A stretch of DNA of 64,000 nt, taken from JALHST01 sp038316335. Lineage in GTDB: Bacteria; Bacteroidota; Bacteroidia; Flavobacteriales; Flavobacteriaceae. How positions within the stretch are numbered: position 1 is the first letter of the stretch; every line of letters starts with the position of its first letter. Shown here piece by piece: positions 19,883-28,337 of this stretch. Below the pieces are notes generated by a model that made no database searches, had not been told where the DNA came from, and saw only the letters and a program-made list of their open reading frames with translations. The DNA is taken from the NCBI GenBank assembly GCA_038316335.1, contig JBBQAM010000017.1:1-64000 (forward strand). Direction: 5' to 3'. Made by a program: the position numbers and the translations under genes.

Positions 19883-20308
19883 ATGCTCCTAAACGTATCT
19901 TACAACAATCCCGAAATTACCCGGAAGGTCGATTTAGAAGTTGGCGCCCCATTTACCTTAAAAGAACGTTGGAAGATGGGAGGAATCGGATCTCCAAAGC
20001 TCATGATTACTGAAACGAGTGTCGAAATACGAAACTTATTAATCTTGGATTCGAACACGAATACCTGCAATATAGAAATAAGGCCCAAGGGCATCATTGT
20101 CAGGTTTCGTTCCTTATTGGAAACCTTTGCACTGGTAATTCCTTATTACAAATTGGTAATTTACAAAGGAGATTTCGCCGTGTACTCCATTTATCGAGAT
20201 CATTATTTTATTAAAGTAAGATCCGATACAAAAGCCATTCAAAACTTTTTTAAAAGAATACGGGATCACAAGGCCGATACGGCGCCAACTTCAATAGAAG
20301 ATTTATGA
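19883..20308 (+). CDS. Conserved-type protein of unknown function, 141 residues
   Basis: A soluble 141-residue protein with no signal peptide or membrane helix. It is predicted to be mostly beta strand (alternating hydrophobic pattern in LMITETSVEIRNLLIL and GIIVRFRSLLETFALVIPYYKLVIYKG), with a C-terminal helix KAIQNFFKRIRDHK. The pattern resembles PH-like small domains, but this is only a shape impression. Its stop codon overlaps the start of the SDR gene (ATGA), so the two are translationally coupled and probably act together. No family name is recognised. Confidence 0.72.
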   Translation: MLLNVSYNNPEITRKVDLEVGAPFTLKERWKMGGIGSPKLMITETSVEIRNLLILDSNTNTCNIEIRPKGIIVRFRSLLETFALVIPYYKLVIYKGDFAVYSIYRDHYFIKVRSDTKAIQNFFKRIRDHKADTAPTSIEDL

Positions 20309-21729
20309 AAATACTGCTCACTGGTGCCAACGGCTACATCGGCATGCGATTATTGCCACAACTGTTGGCATTGGGCCATCAAGTCGTTTGTGCCGTCAGG
20401 GATGCCGACCGTTTTTCGATTGACCGTGAAACCAAGGCCTTGATCGAAATTATCGAAATCGATTTTTTAAAGGATTTTCTGCCGAATGTGCTCCCAAAAG
20501 ACCTTGAAGTTGCTTTTTATCTGATTCATTCAATGAGCTCATCGACTTCCGACTTTGATGAAAAGGAGGGAATTTCGGCACAAAGGTTTAATGAATATAT
20601 GGCCGAAACCGGCATAGAACAGGTGATTTATCTAAGTGGCATCGTCAATGACGAGAAATTGTCAAAGCATCTACGTTCCCGTAAGAACGTTGAAGACATC
20701 CTCTACACGGGCAATTACAAACTAACGGTCTTAAGAGCGGGTATTATCGTCGGTTCAGGAAGTTCATCGTTTGAAATCATACGCGATCTCTGCGAAAAAC
20801 TACCTTTTATGATTACGCCCAAATGGGTATTGACCAAGACCCAACCCATTGCAGTTCGTGACGTAATCTCATTTCTAACTGGCGTAATCGGGAACAAAGC
20901 ATGTTACGACGATTCATTTGACATCGGTGGCCCCGAGGTAATGACCTACAAACAGATGCTGCAATTATATGCCAAAGCAAGAGGCTTTAAGATCGGTATC
21001 CTGACGGTGCCTGTAATGACTCCGAAATTATCCTCGTATTGGCTCTATTTTGTCACTTCGACATCCTATAAATTGGCCACGAATTTAGTCGATAGCATGA
21101 AAATGGAAGTAATTGCCCGGGATCGTCGTCTACAAGATCTTTTAGGCATAAAAACCCATTCGTATTCTGAAGCCATTGAAATGGCCTTCATTAAAATTGA
21201 ACAGAACCTGGTCGTCAGTAGTTGGAAAGACAGTATGGTAAGTGGAAGATTCGTTAAGAATCTTGGGAAATATATACAGGTACCACAGTTTGGGGTTTTA
21301 ACCGATATGAAAACAATACCGATAGAGGACCCCGAAAAAGTACTTGAAAAAATATGGAAAATAGGGGGCGAAACAGGGTGGTATTACGCGAATTGGTTGT
21401 GGAAGATCCGTGGATTCGTTGACAAACTAATTGGTGGGGTGGGCCTACGAAGGGGTCGCACCCATTCAAACAAGATCTATCCAGGGGATGCCCTTGACTT
21501 CTGGCGTGTATTACTGGCCGACAAAGAAGAAAGGCGCCTTTTACTTTTTGCTGAAATGCGCTTACCTGGGGAAGCCTGGTTGGAATTTAAGATCGATGAT
21601 GCCAATGTCTTGCATCAAACCGCGACCTTTCGGCCGAAGGGCCTGCGAGGACGAATTTATTGGTATAGTTTACTTCCATTTCATTACTTTATTTTTGAAG
21701 GAATGATTCGTAACATAGCCGAATCCTAA
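20305..21729 (+). CDS. NAD(P)-binding SDR-type protein with DUF2867 domain
   Basis: A 474-residue protein. The N-terminal atypical short-chain dehydrogenase/NmrA-like Rossmann domain (1-290) opens with MKILLTGANGYIGMRL, the dinucleotide-binding glycine motif. It is followed by the VIYLSGIV strand and GGPEVMTYKQMLQLYA. The C-terminal DUF2867 domain (about 325-470) contains WYYANWLWKIRGFVDKLIGG and ends in FHYFIFEGMIRNIAES. This fusion is common in bacteria, and its reaction is not established. It overlaps the preceding small gene by 4 bases. A BCCT transporter frame follows without a canonical start. Confidence 0.87.
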   Translation: MKILLTGANGYIGMRLLPQLLALGHQVVCAVRDADRFSIDRETKALIEIIEIDFLKDFLPNVLPKDLEVAFYLIHSMSSSTSDFDEKEGISAQRFNEYMAETGIEQVIYLSGIVNDEKLSKHLRSRKNVEDILYTGNYKLTVLRAGIIVGSGSSSFEIIRDLCEKLPFMITPKWVLTKTQPIAVRDVISFLTGVIGNKACYDDSFDIGGPEVMTYKQMLQLYAKARGFKIGILTVPVMTPKLSSYWLYFVTSTSYKLATNLVDSMKMEVIARDRRLQDLLGIKTHSYSEAIEMAFIKIEQNLVVSSWKDSMVSGRFVKNLGKYIQVPQFGVLTDMKTIPIEDPEKVLEKIWKIGGETGWYYANWLWKIRGFVDKLIGGVGLRRGRTHSNKIYPGDALDFWRVLLADKEERRLLLFAEMRLPGEAWLEFKIDDANVLHQTATFRPKGLRGRIYWYSLLPFHYFIFEGMIRNIAES

Positions 21730-21800
21730 ATAGCATCGCCATTAAAATTAATATTCCGACCAATACGAATTACCTCCTTTCGATTTCCATCGGAATCGTT

Positions 21801-23228
21801 TTGCTTTTTTCTACCATTGCCTTTTTGGCAACTGAATTTACGTATGATACAATTGAATCATTGTCATTGTGGATCCGAAATTATTTCGGCTATTTTTATT
21901 TGTATCTCGGACTAGGATGTGTCTTATTTCTTTTGGCGATTGCCTTTTCACCGTTGGGTAAAATCAAATTGGGCACGAAAGAACAGAAACCAGAACATTC
22001 CCTTTGGGCTTGGTCGGCCATGTTGTATAGCGCCGGAATGGGGGCCGGAATTCTTTTGCGAGCGGTCCAGGAACCGGTATTTATGCTGCAGCACCCTCCC
22101 TATAACGGGGATCTTGCCCCTGAAATACGGGCCCTGCAATTTACCTTTTACCAATGGGGATTTACAGCTTGGGCATTCTACGGCCTATTCGCCATGGTAG
22201 TCGGCTATGCCCTCTTCGTCAAAAAAAAGAAAGTATTGGTTAGCGCTACGATCGATGCTGCCATTTCGAACAAAAGAGTTCGAAATGGTATCGACATAAT
22301 GACCATTGTCACCACCGTATTCGGACTCATTGCGGCCATAGGCCTTGGAACCACACAGATCAATGGTGGGTTGAACTATGTATTCGGAAGTGGTTTTGGT
22401 CTGATGTCGACCATGCTCTTGGCGCTACTAATTTCATCACTTGCTTTTTATTCGGCATGGCAAGGTGTAAACAAGGGTATCAAGGTCCTTTCAAAACTCA
22501 ACATCCTATTGGCACTTGCAATGCTGCTCCTGATATTTTGTCTGAGTGATGTGGCGGCCATCACAATCATGTTCGGCAAATCCTTGCTTTACTATGTAAT
22601 CGATTTTATACCGATGAGCTTAGCATATGGCAATTTCAATCCGGGTATCGATTTCCTAACCGATTGGACTTTCTATTATTGGGCATTTTGGTTGGCGTGG
22701 GCGCCTTTTACCGGCATTTTTATCGCCCGTATCTCAAAAGGAAGGACCTTGCGACAACTCTTGCTAGGCGTATTGATAATCCCATCAATTGGAACCTTTT
22801 TCTGGTTTTCGGTCTTCGGGACTTCGGCCTTTCAATTCATAGAAAGTTGGGGGCGCTACAACAATGAGTTTGATAACGTCTTCTCCTCGATCTTCGTCTT
22901 TTTCGCAAATTATCCCCTAGGGGGTGTCCTAAACCTAGTGACCATGGTCTTATTGGTCAGCTTTTTGGTCACTTCAGTTGATTCGGCTGTTTTTGTCTTG
23001 AGCATGTTTACCGATACTGGAAAGAAAAATCCAAGTAAAAAACATCGTCTGATATGGTCGATCTTTATACTTATCGCAACTTTGGCGCTCCTTTTACTAG
23101 GAAATGCCCGACCTACAATCGATGTACTGACGGCGGTTCAAAGACTGCTGATCATTACCTCCTTGCCATTTGCTATTTTTATGGTATTGATGGCCAGCGT
23201 TTTTATAAAGGAGACCATAGGAAAATAA
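21801..23228 (+). CDS. BCCT family transporter (betaine/choline/carnitine type)
   Basis: An integral membrane transporter of the BCCT family, likely a sodium-coupled importer of a compatible solute such as glycine betaine. Family features are the glycine-rich helix YSAGMGAGILLRAVQEPVF, the aromatic YWAFWLAWAPFTGIFIARISKGRTLRQ segment and about 12 helices. The start given is a TTG, the first canonical alternative codon, but it falls inside the first membrane helix. The same frame is open upstream to 21714 and reads as real protein (INIPTNTNYLLSISIGIVL), without ATG, GTG or TTG. The true start is therefore probably a rare codon such as ATT near 21741. It follows the SDR gene closely. Confidence 0.87.
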   Translation: MLFSTIAFLATEFTYDTIESLSLWIRNYFGYFYLYLGLGCVLFLLAIAFSPLGKIKLGTKEQKPEHSLWAWSAMLYSAGMGAGILLRAVQEPVFMLQHPPYNGDLAPEIRALQFTFYQWGFTAWAFYGLFAMVVGYALFVKKKKVLVSATIDAAISNKRVRNGIDIMTIVTTVFGLIAAIGLGTTQINGGLNYVFGSGFGLMSTMLLALLISSLAFYSAWQGVNKGIKVLSKLNILLALAMLLLIFCLSDVAAITIMFGKSLLYYVIDFIPMSLAYGNFNPGIDFLTDWTFYYWAFWLAWAPFTGIFIARISKGRTLRQLLLGVLIIPSIGTFFWFSVFGTSAFQFIESWGRYNNEFDNVFSSIFVFFANYPLGGVLNLVTMVLLVSFLVTSVDSAVFVLSMFTDTGKKNPSKKHRLIWSIFILIATLALLLLGNARPTIDVLTAVQRLLIITSLPFAIFMVLMASVFIKETIGK

Positions 23229-23358
23229 GGCACTTAAGCATAAATCATACTTTTTTATTCCCTTATATTTGGGGAATTATCGGGGCACGCCGCTGCTGAA
23301 TCTGGACAACATGCTACCAGGGGTTTGCTGATTCTATTAATTTCAATACACACTATCG

Positions 23359-24798
23359 ATGCAGTGGAAAGATTTTCTTATCATTATTTTTTGTGTCCTA
23401 CTAACGAATTGCCAAGACGAAAAAAAACCGGCTCCCCTTTCCAAAGATGGCTCAAAGGATGTTACCCCCGTTAAAACGGATGATCATGCCCATGAAGCAG
23501 AAATCAAAAATGGGGGACTATTCCTGCCAGATGGCTTTGAAGCTGTCATAGTCGCCGATAGTATAGGACCTGCGAGACATCTAGCGGTGAACGCGAATGG
23601 GGATATTTATGTGAAACGAAGTATCTACAGCGGCGATTTGGGCAATATAGCCTTACGTGATACTACGAATGACGGAAGGGCAGATATCATTGAACCCTTT
23701 GACAGCTACCCGAATGATGGAGGTTTCGGTACTGAAATGCGCATTCATAATGGGTATTTATATTTTAGTTCTGAACAGGTGATCTATCGCCAAAAATTAT
23801 CACCTTCCCATTTAATCCCTGATGCCCCTTATGAAATTATCCTGGTAGATCAATTTCCAAAACGATGGCACAATGCCAAGTCCTTGGCTTTTGATAAGGA
23901 GGGCAGTATGTACGTTACCTTCAGCGCTCCAACGAATGCCTGTGAGGATTCGAATTCAACAGGAACGGTGGTAGGCCTCTATCCGTGTCCAGGGTTAAAT
24001 GTCTTGGGGAGTATTTGGAAGTTCGATGCAACAAAATTGGGCCAGACCCAGGCCGATGGTCAAATGTTCGCAACGGGCATCCGCAGCATTGTCGCCATGA
24101 GCTGGAATGATCAAGACAATAGCTTATATGCGGTACAGCATGGCAGGGATTATTTGCACAATCATGCTCCGCAATATTACAGTGAATGGCAAAATGCGGT
24201 CTTACCAGCGGAGGAGTTTCTAAGAATGAAACAAGGCGATGACTTTGGTTGGCCTTATAGCTATTATGACCCATTTAAAGAGCAGCGGATAGTCGCTCCG
24301 GAATATGGAGGGGATGGTATCAAGGAAGCAAAGGGCTACACCGACCCGATTATGGGCCTACCGGCGCATTGGGCTCCGAACGACCTCCTTTTTTATACGG
24401 GCAATCAATTTCCGGATTACTATAAAAATGGCGCATTTATTGCCTTTCATGGCTCTACAAACCGCACACCCTATCCCCAGGCTGGTTATATTGTTGCCTT
24501 TATCCCTTTCGAACAGGGCAAAGCATCAAAAACATGGGAGGTTTTCGCGGACGGTTTTACAGGGATAGATACGGTGGTGAACATGCCGGACTCTAAATAC
24601 AGGCCGATGGGGCTGGCGCAAGGACCCGATGGTTCCTTGTACGTCTCCGATTCTAAAAAAGGAAAGATTTGGCGTATTAAATTTACGGGCGACCCTGGTA
24701 CGTTTGGCAATGAACAACGGGCGAAAATGGAAGAACGAAAATCAAGGTCGTATATCAAGGTACCCAACGAAGTAAAAGACAAACTACCATTGAAATGA
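23359..24798 (+). CDS. Sorbosone/glucose dehydrogenase-like lipoprotein
   Basis: A 479-residue lipoprotein (signal ending VLLTNCQ, Cys about residue 19) whose mature part is a six-bladed beta-propeller of the soluble glucose/L-sorbosone dehydrogenase family. Members are PQQ-dependent or PQQ-like sugar dehydrogenases. Typical segments are GFEAVIVADSIGPARHLAVNANGDIYV, KRWHNAKSLAFDKEGSMYVTFSAP and RPMGLAQGPDGSLYVSDSKKGKIWRIKF. It is probably periplasmic or surface-anchored. PQQ use is uncertain in this group and no PQQ synthesis genes are in the window. It stands between the BCCT gene and convergent minus-strand genes. Confidence 0.85.
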   Translation: MQWKDFLIIIFCVLLTNCQDEKKPAPLSKDGSKDVTPVKTDDHAHEAEIKNGGLFLPDGFEAVIVADSIGPARHLAVNANGDIYVKRSIYSGDLGNIALRDTTNDGRADIIEPFDSYPNDGGFGTEMRIHNGYLYFSSEQVIYRQKLSPSHLIPDAPYEIILVDQFPKRWHNAKSLAFDKEGSMYVTFSAPTNACEDSNSTGTVVGLYPCPGLNVLGSIWKFDATKLGQTQADGQMFATGIRSIVAMSWNDQDNSLYAVQHGRDYLHNHAPQYYSEWQNAVLPAEEFLRMKQGDDFGWPYSYYDPFKEQRIVAPEYGGDGIKEAKGYTDPIMGLPAHWAPNDLLFYTGNQFPDYYKNGAFIAFHGSTNRTPYPQAGYIVAFIPFEQGKASKTWEVFADGFTGIDTVVNMPDSKYRPMGLAQGPDGSLYVSDSKKGKIWRIKFTGDPGTFGNEQRAKMEERKSRSYIKVPNEVKDKLPLK

Positions 24799-24928
24799 TG
24801 CCTTGGAGAGAGACATGGAGGTCGCCCTATGTATCACAACCCCAACTAACCATGGAGAAGTACCTACGAAAGTAGCGAAATCGCAGAAATAACATTATCA
24901 GACATCGCGGGATGCGAATGTGCAACAC

Positions 24929-25867
24929 TTAATTAGCCTTTGGCAAAAACACTTCGGCCATCATACAGCGGGCGCTTCCACCGCCACAGGTTTCAATGGT
25001 TTCCAATGCGCTATGCACGATTTCAGAATGTACTTCGAGTCTTTTGATCTGATTGGGGGTGAGACTTTCATAGGCGGCCGTACTCATGACCAGGAACCTT
25101 TTATTTTCACTTCCAAGGACTTGCAACATGTTCCCGGCAAAATGGTGCATTTGTTGCTCGGTAATCGCAATTATTTCTTTTCCGTCCCTTTTTAAATGAT
25201 CGATTACATTTTTTCGTTCTTTTTTATCATCGATACTATCAAGACAAATGACCGAGAAAGTCTCTCCCAGGCACATCATAACATTGGTATGATAAATAGG
25301 CATACGTTCGCCATCAACGGTCTGATTGGCGGTAAACAAGACCGGCAAGCATTCAAAATCTTCACAGAATTCGATCAACAGTTCTTCATGGGCCCTTTCA
25401 GATAAGGCACAGTATGCTTTTTCATTCACTCGGTCCATCAAAATACTACCGGTACCCTCAAGAAATATCCCATCTTCTTCGGCGGCCGTATAATCCATAA
25501 CACTATCGATCACAAATCCTAATTTTTCGAGCAAATCCAGAATATCCTCCCGACGTTCATCCCTTCTATTTTGAGCAAACATCGGATACATCCCTACGGT
25601 ACCATCCTCATGGAAGGAAATCCAATTGTTCGGAAAGATACTATCCGGGGTACTGGGATGAGCGGTATCCTCAATGACCAAAACGGTAATCCCCTTACTG
25701 CGTAATTTAACCACAAAATCATCGAACTCGGCTTGCGCTCGTTTATTTATGGTTGCGTTGGCCACGTCGATATCTTGTTGAAAATAATTGTTCACAGCAG
25801 TCTGTTCATTCATTCGAAAGTCGACTGGGCGAATCATTAGTATGGTATTGGTAATTTGCATCTTCAT
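24929..25867 (-). CDS. ctlX: Amidinotransferase-family hydrolase (citrulline utilization hydrolase CtlX-like)
   Basis: A 312-residue guanidino/ureido-modifying enzyme of the pentein fold. Family signatures are MIRPVDFRMNEQTAVNNYFQ at the N-terminus, FPNNWISFHEDGTVGMYPM, the EGTGSILMDR motif, YHTNVMMCLGE with the catalytic His, and the nucleophile Cys in GGGSARCMMAEVFLP at the C-terminus. This pattern is that of CtlX, described as a citrulline hydrolase in Francisella. I chose the start MKMQITNT at 25867 because it leaves a 20-nt gap after the upstream gene; the longer frame overlaps that gene with no protein-like sequence. It is probably co-transcribed with the second amidinohydrolase. Confidence 0.82.
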   Translation of the reverse strand: MKMQITNTILMIRPVDFRMNEQTAVNNYFQQDIDVANATINKRAQAEFDDFVVKLRSKGITVLVIEDTAHPSTPDSIFPNNWISFHEDGTVGMYPMFAQNRRDERREDILDLLEKLGFVIDSVMDYTAAEEDGIFLEGTGSILMDRVNEKAYCALSERAHEELLIEFCEDFECLPVLFTANQTVDGERMPIYHTNVMMCLGETFSVICLDSIDDKKERKNVIDHLKRDGKEIIAITEQQMHHFAGNMLQVLGSENKRFLVMSTAAYESLTPNQIKRLEVHSEIVHSALETIETCGGGSARCMMAEVFLPKAN

Positions 25868-25887
25868 AAAATGAATAAAAATGTGAG

Positions 25888-26802
25888 CTAAGCGCGCACC
25901 AAAGGTAAGGTACTGCAGCGTAATAATCCTTCCTGTTTTGCAATTTCGGCATAGGGGATTTCCTCTACTGTAAATCCCTGTTGTCGCAGCCACAGGTTCA
26001 ATCGCGTAAAATTTTGTTCTGAGACGACCACCTCGGGCGTAATCGAGAACACATTGCTGTACATGCTGTACATTTCATCCGAAGAAATTTCAAATATATG
26101 CTCCTTGCCAAAGAAATCTACCAGCCACTGATATTCTTCCTCAATCAGGAAGCCATTTTTATGTAAGATAGCCTTGCCTTTTCCTAAGGGCTGAAAACAA
26201 CAATCTAGGTGCAAGGCATTCTCTTTGGCATTGGTATTACTTTTTCTAAGCTCAAATGATTTTACCTTTTTATGCGGAAATTGCTGGGCGATATAACCAA
26301 TCGCCGCCTTATTGGTCCTGGCGGTTATTAAGTCGCTATAATCGTCTCCTGTATAGGTGCCGATAAAAATATAATCATACCAAGGCATGACATCACCACC
26401 TTCGATATGAACCTCTGGCGGTGGGCATAGGATGTGGCCCTCTTGAATTTTATCCAACACGTGCAAAATAGCTGCAAATTCGGGTTCCCTTTCAGGCAGG
26501 ATGTTCGCTTTGATCAACTTATTTTCGATAACGAACGCAATATCCCTAGAAAATATCTGGTTACAATCCTTGATTACCTCAGGTCGGAAGACGGTGACCC
26601 CATACTTTCTGAATACCTTCGCAAAACCTTCCATTTCCCTGACCATATCGACCTCTTTGGGATAGGTGCCTGCCAAAATATGCTCTAAAGACTTGGGATC
26701 ATAGGCCTGTTTGGGCGCAGGGGTCGGCCCATTGCTCAAAGCCGTCCCCAATAAGACTACTTTTAGCGGGGATATTTCGTCGTTAATGTTCAATGTGAGC
26801 AT
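25888..26802 (-). CDS. Arginine deiminase / dimethylarginine dimethylaminohydrolase-like protein
   Basis: A 304-residue pentein-fold amidinohydrolase. Signatures of the guanidine-modifying superfamily are intact: IFSRDIAFVIE, the EGGDVMPW substrate acid motif, HLDCCFQPLG with the catalytic His, and the C-terminal nucleophile in GLLRCSTLPLVRA. Such enzymes hydrolyse arginine, methylarginines or related guanidino compounds to citrulline plus ammonia or an amine. The CtlX-like gene follows after 20 nt, so the two might act in sequence on arginine and then citrulline. That pathway order is inference. A distinction from true arginine deiminase needs a family tree. Confidence 0.83.
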   Translation of the reverse strand: MLTLNINDEISPLKVVLLGTALSNGPTPAPKQAYDPKSLEHILAGTYPKEVDMVREMEGFAKVFRKYGVTVFRPEVIKDCNQIFSRDIAFVIENKLIKANILPEREPEFAAILHVLDKIQEGHILCPPPEVHIEGGDVMPWYDYIFIGTYTGDDYSDLITARTNKAAIGYIAQQFPHKKVKSFELRKSNTNAKENALHLDCCFQPLGKGKAILHKNGFLIEEEYQWLVDFFGKEHIFEISSDEMYSMYSNVFSITPEVVVSEQNFTRLNLWLRQQGFTVEEIPYAEIAKQEGLLRCSTLPLVRA

Positions 26803-26848
26803 ATTAAATTTTATCTAAAGTTAGGGATTTCAATAGCAAGAAAATGAA

Positions 26849-26885
26849 AACTGCCCCCCCATAAACGATTTGTGAAAGGACAGTT
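26849..26885 (-). terminator. Possible terminator downstream of gltA
   Basis: On the minus strand a stem forms between AACTGTCC and GGGGCAGTT with one wobble pair and a loop of about 20 bases. It is followed by TTCATTTTC. It lies 23 bases after the gltA stop. The long loop and weak T-run make this only a candidate. Confidence 0.4.
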
Positions 26886-26907
26886 GTATGCTTTAAATGA
26901 ACTGAAA

Positions 26908-28191
26908 TTACCTTTGCTCAACTGGAACGAAAGGTCTTAGGTTTTCACCAATATAAACTTGCCTTGGCCGGCCTATGGGCTCGTTGCGAAGGCGCATTTC
27001 CCTCCATTGTGCAATCCAACCAGGAAGCCGACCCAAAGCGAACATTACGGTAAACATATCGGTAGGAATGCCCAACGCCCGATAGATGATTCCCGAATAG
27101 AAATCAACGTTCGGATATAACTTGCGTTCCACGAAATAGGAATCTTCCAAGGCTTCTTTGGCGAGCCCTTTTGCGATTTCCAAAACAGGGTCATCAATAC
27201 CTAGATCGCCCAGCACCTCGTCAGCGGCCTTTTTTATAATCTTGGCTCTTGGATCAAAATTTTTATAGACCCTATGGCCAAATCCCATCAATCTGAAGGG
27301 GTCGTTTTTGTCCTTTGCCTTCGCCATATATTTTTGGGTATCCCCACCATCTGCCTCAATGGCCTCTAACATTTCCAATACCGCTTGATTCGCACCACCG
27401 TGCAAGGGTCCCCATAAAGCAGAGATCCCAGCGGAAAGCGAAGCGAACAGGCCTGCATGGGAAGAACCTACCATACGAACGGTAGAAGTAGAACAATTCT
27501 GTTCGTGATCTGCATGCAAGATCAATAATTTATCAAGGGCCTCGATTACAATTTTGTTCTTAACATATTCCTTGTTCGGTTTCTTGAACATCATCTTATG
27601 AATATTCTCCACATATCCTAGCGCATCATCCCCATAATCTAAGGGCAGCCCCATTTTCTTGCGCAACGTCCAAGCTACTAAAACCGGAAACTTGGCCATT
27701 ATTCGTACTATGGCATGGTACATGGCCTTTTCTGAGCTAACATTTACCGAAACGGGATTAAAGGCGATCAGAGCACTTGTGAGCGATGAAAGGACGCCCA
27801 TAGGATGGGCCGACTTCGGGAAGCCGTCCAAGATTTTCTTCATTTCTTCATCTACCGTAGATTCTGCCTTTATATCAATATGAAATTTCTCCAAACGCTC
27901 TTTATCTGGCAATTCCCCGAATATCAAGAGATAGGCAACTTCGAGAAAATCCGCTTTTTCGGCCAATTCCTCGATGGCATATCCCCGATATCTTAAAATC
28001 CCCATCTCCCCATCCAAGAACGTAATGGAGCTCTCACACGATCCGGTATTCTTATAACCAGGGTCAAGCGTTATCATTCCAGTTTTGGCCCGCAAGGTAT
28101 TAATATCGATAGCGAGTTCATTCTCTGTCCCTTTAACGACCGGAAATTCAAATTTCTGACCATTATATTCTATTGTAGCTGTATCTGGCAT
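26908..28191 (-). CDS. gltA: Citrate synthase
   Basis: A 427-residue type II citrate synthase, condensing acetyl-CoA with oxaloacetate at the entry of the TCA cycle. Family sites are visible: LDPGYKNTGSCESSITFLDGE near the N-terminus, the active-site His in LWGPLHGGANQAVLEML, His and Arg in MGFGHRVYKNFDPRA, and the catalytic Asp in YPNVDFYSGIIYRALG. I chose MPDTATIEYNGQKFEF at 28191 as start; the 81 residues that an upstream start would add look like untranslated leader. A glycogen synthase-like gene lies 146 bases upstream on the same strand. Confidence 0.98.
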   Translation of the reverse strand: MPDTATIEYNGQKFEFPVVKGTENELAIDINTLRAKTGMITLDPGYKNTGSCESSITFLDGEMGILRYRGYAIEELAEKADFLEVAYLLIFGELPDKERLEKFHIDIKAESTVDEEMKKILDGFPKSAHPMGVLSSLTSALIAFNPVSVNVSSEKAMYHAIVRIMAKFPVLVAWTLRKKMGLPLDYGDDALGYVENIHKMMFKKPNKEYVKNKIVIEALDKLLILHADHEQNCSTSTVRMVGSSHAGLFASLSAGISALWGPLHGGANQAVLEMLEAIEADGGDTQKYMAKAKDKNDPFRLMGFGHRVYKNFDPRAKIIKKAADEVLGDLGIDDPVLEIAKGLAKEALEDSYFVERKLYPNVDFYSGIIYRALGIPTDMFTVMFALGRLPGWIAQWREMRLRNEPIGRPRQVYIGENLRPFVPVEQR

Positions 28192-28337
28192 GCGTCTAAT
28201 TTTCTTGTTAACCTGTATTCTCGTAAATTTAGGAAAAACAAGCCACGTTAACAATTTCCTGATTTCATTTATTATATAATTTAAAATGCCAAAGCTTCTA
28301 AGGATTGTAAACGAGCTTACTGGGTAATCGCAACCCT

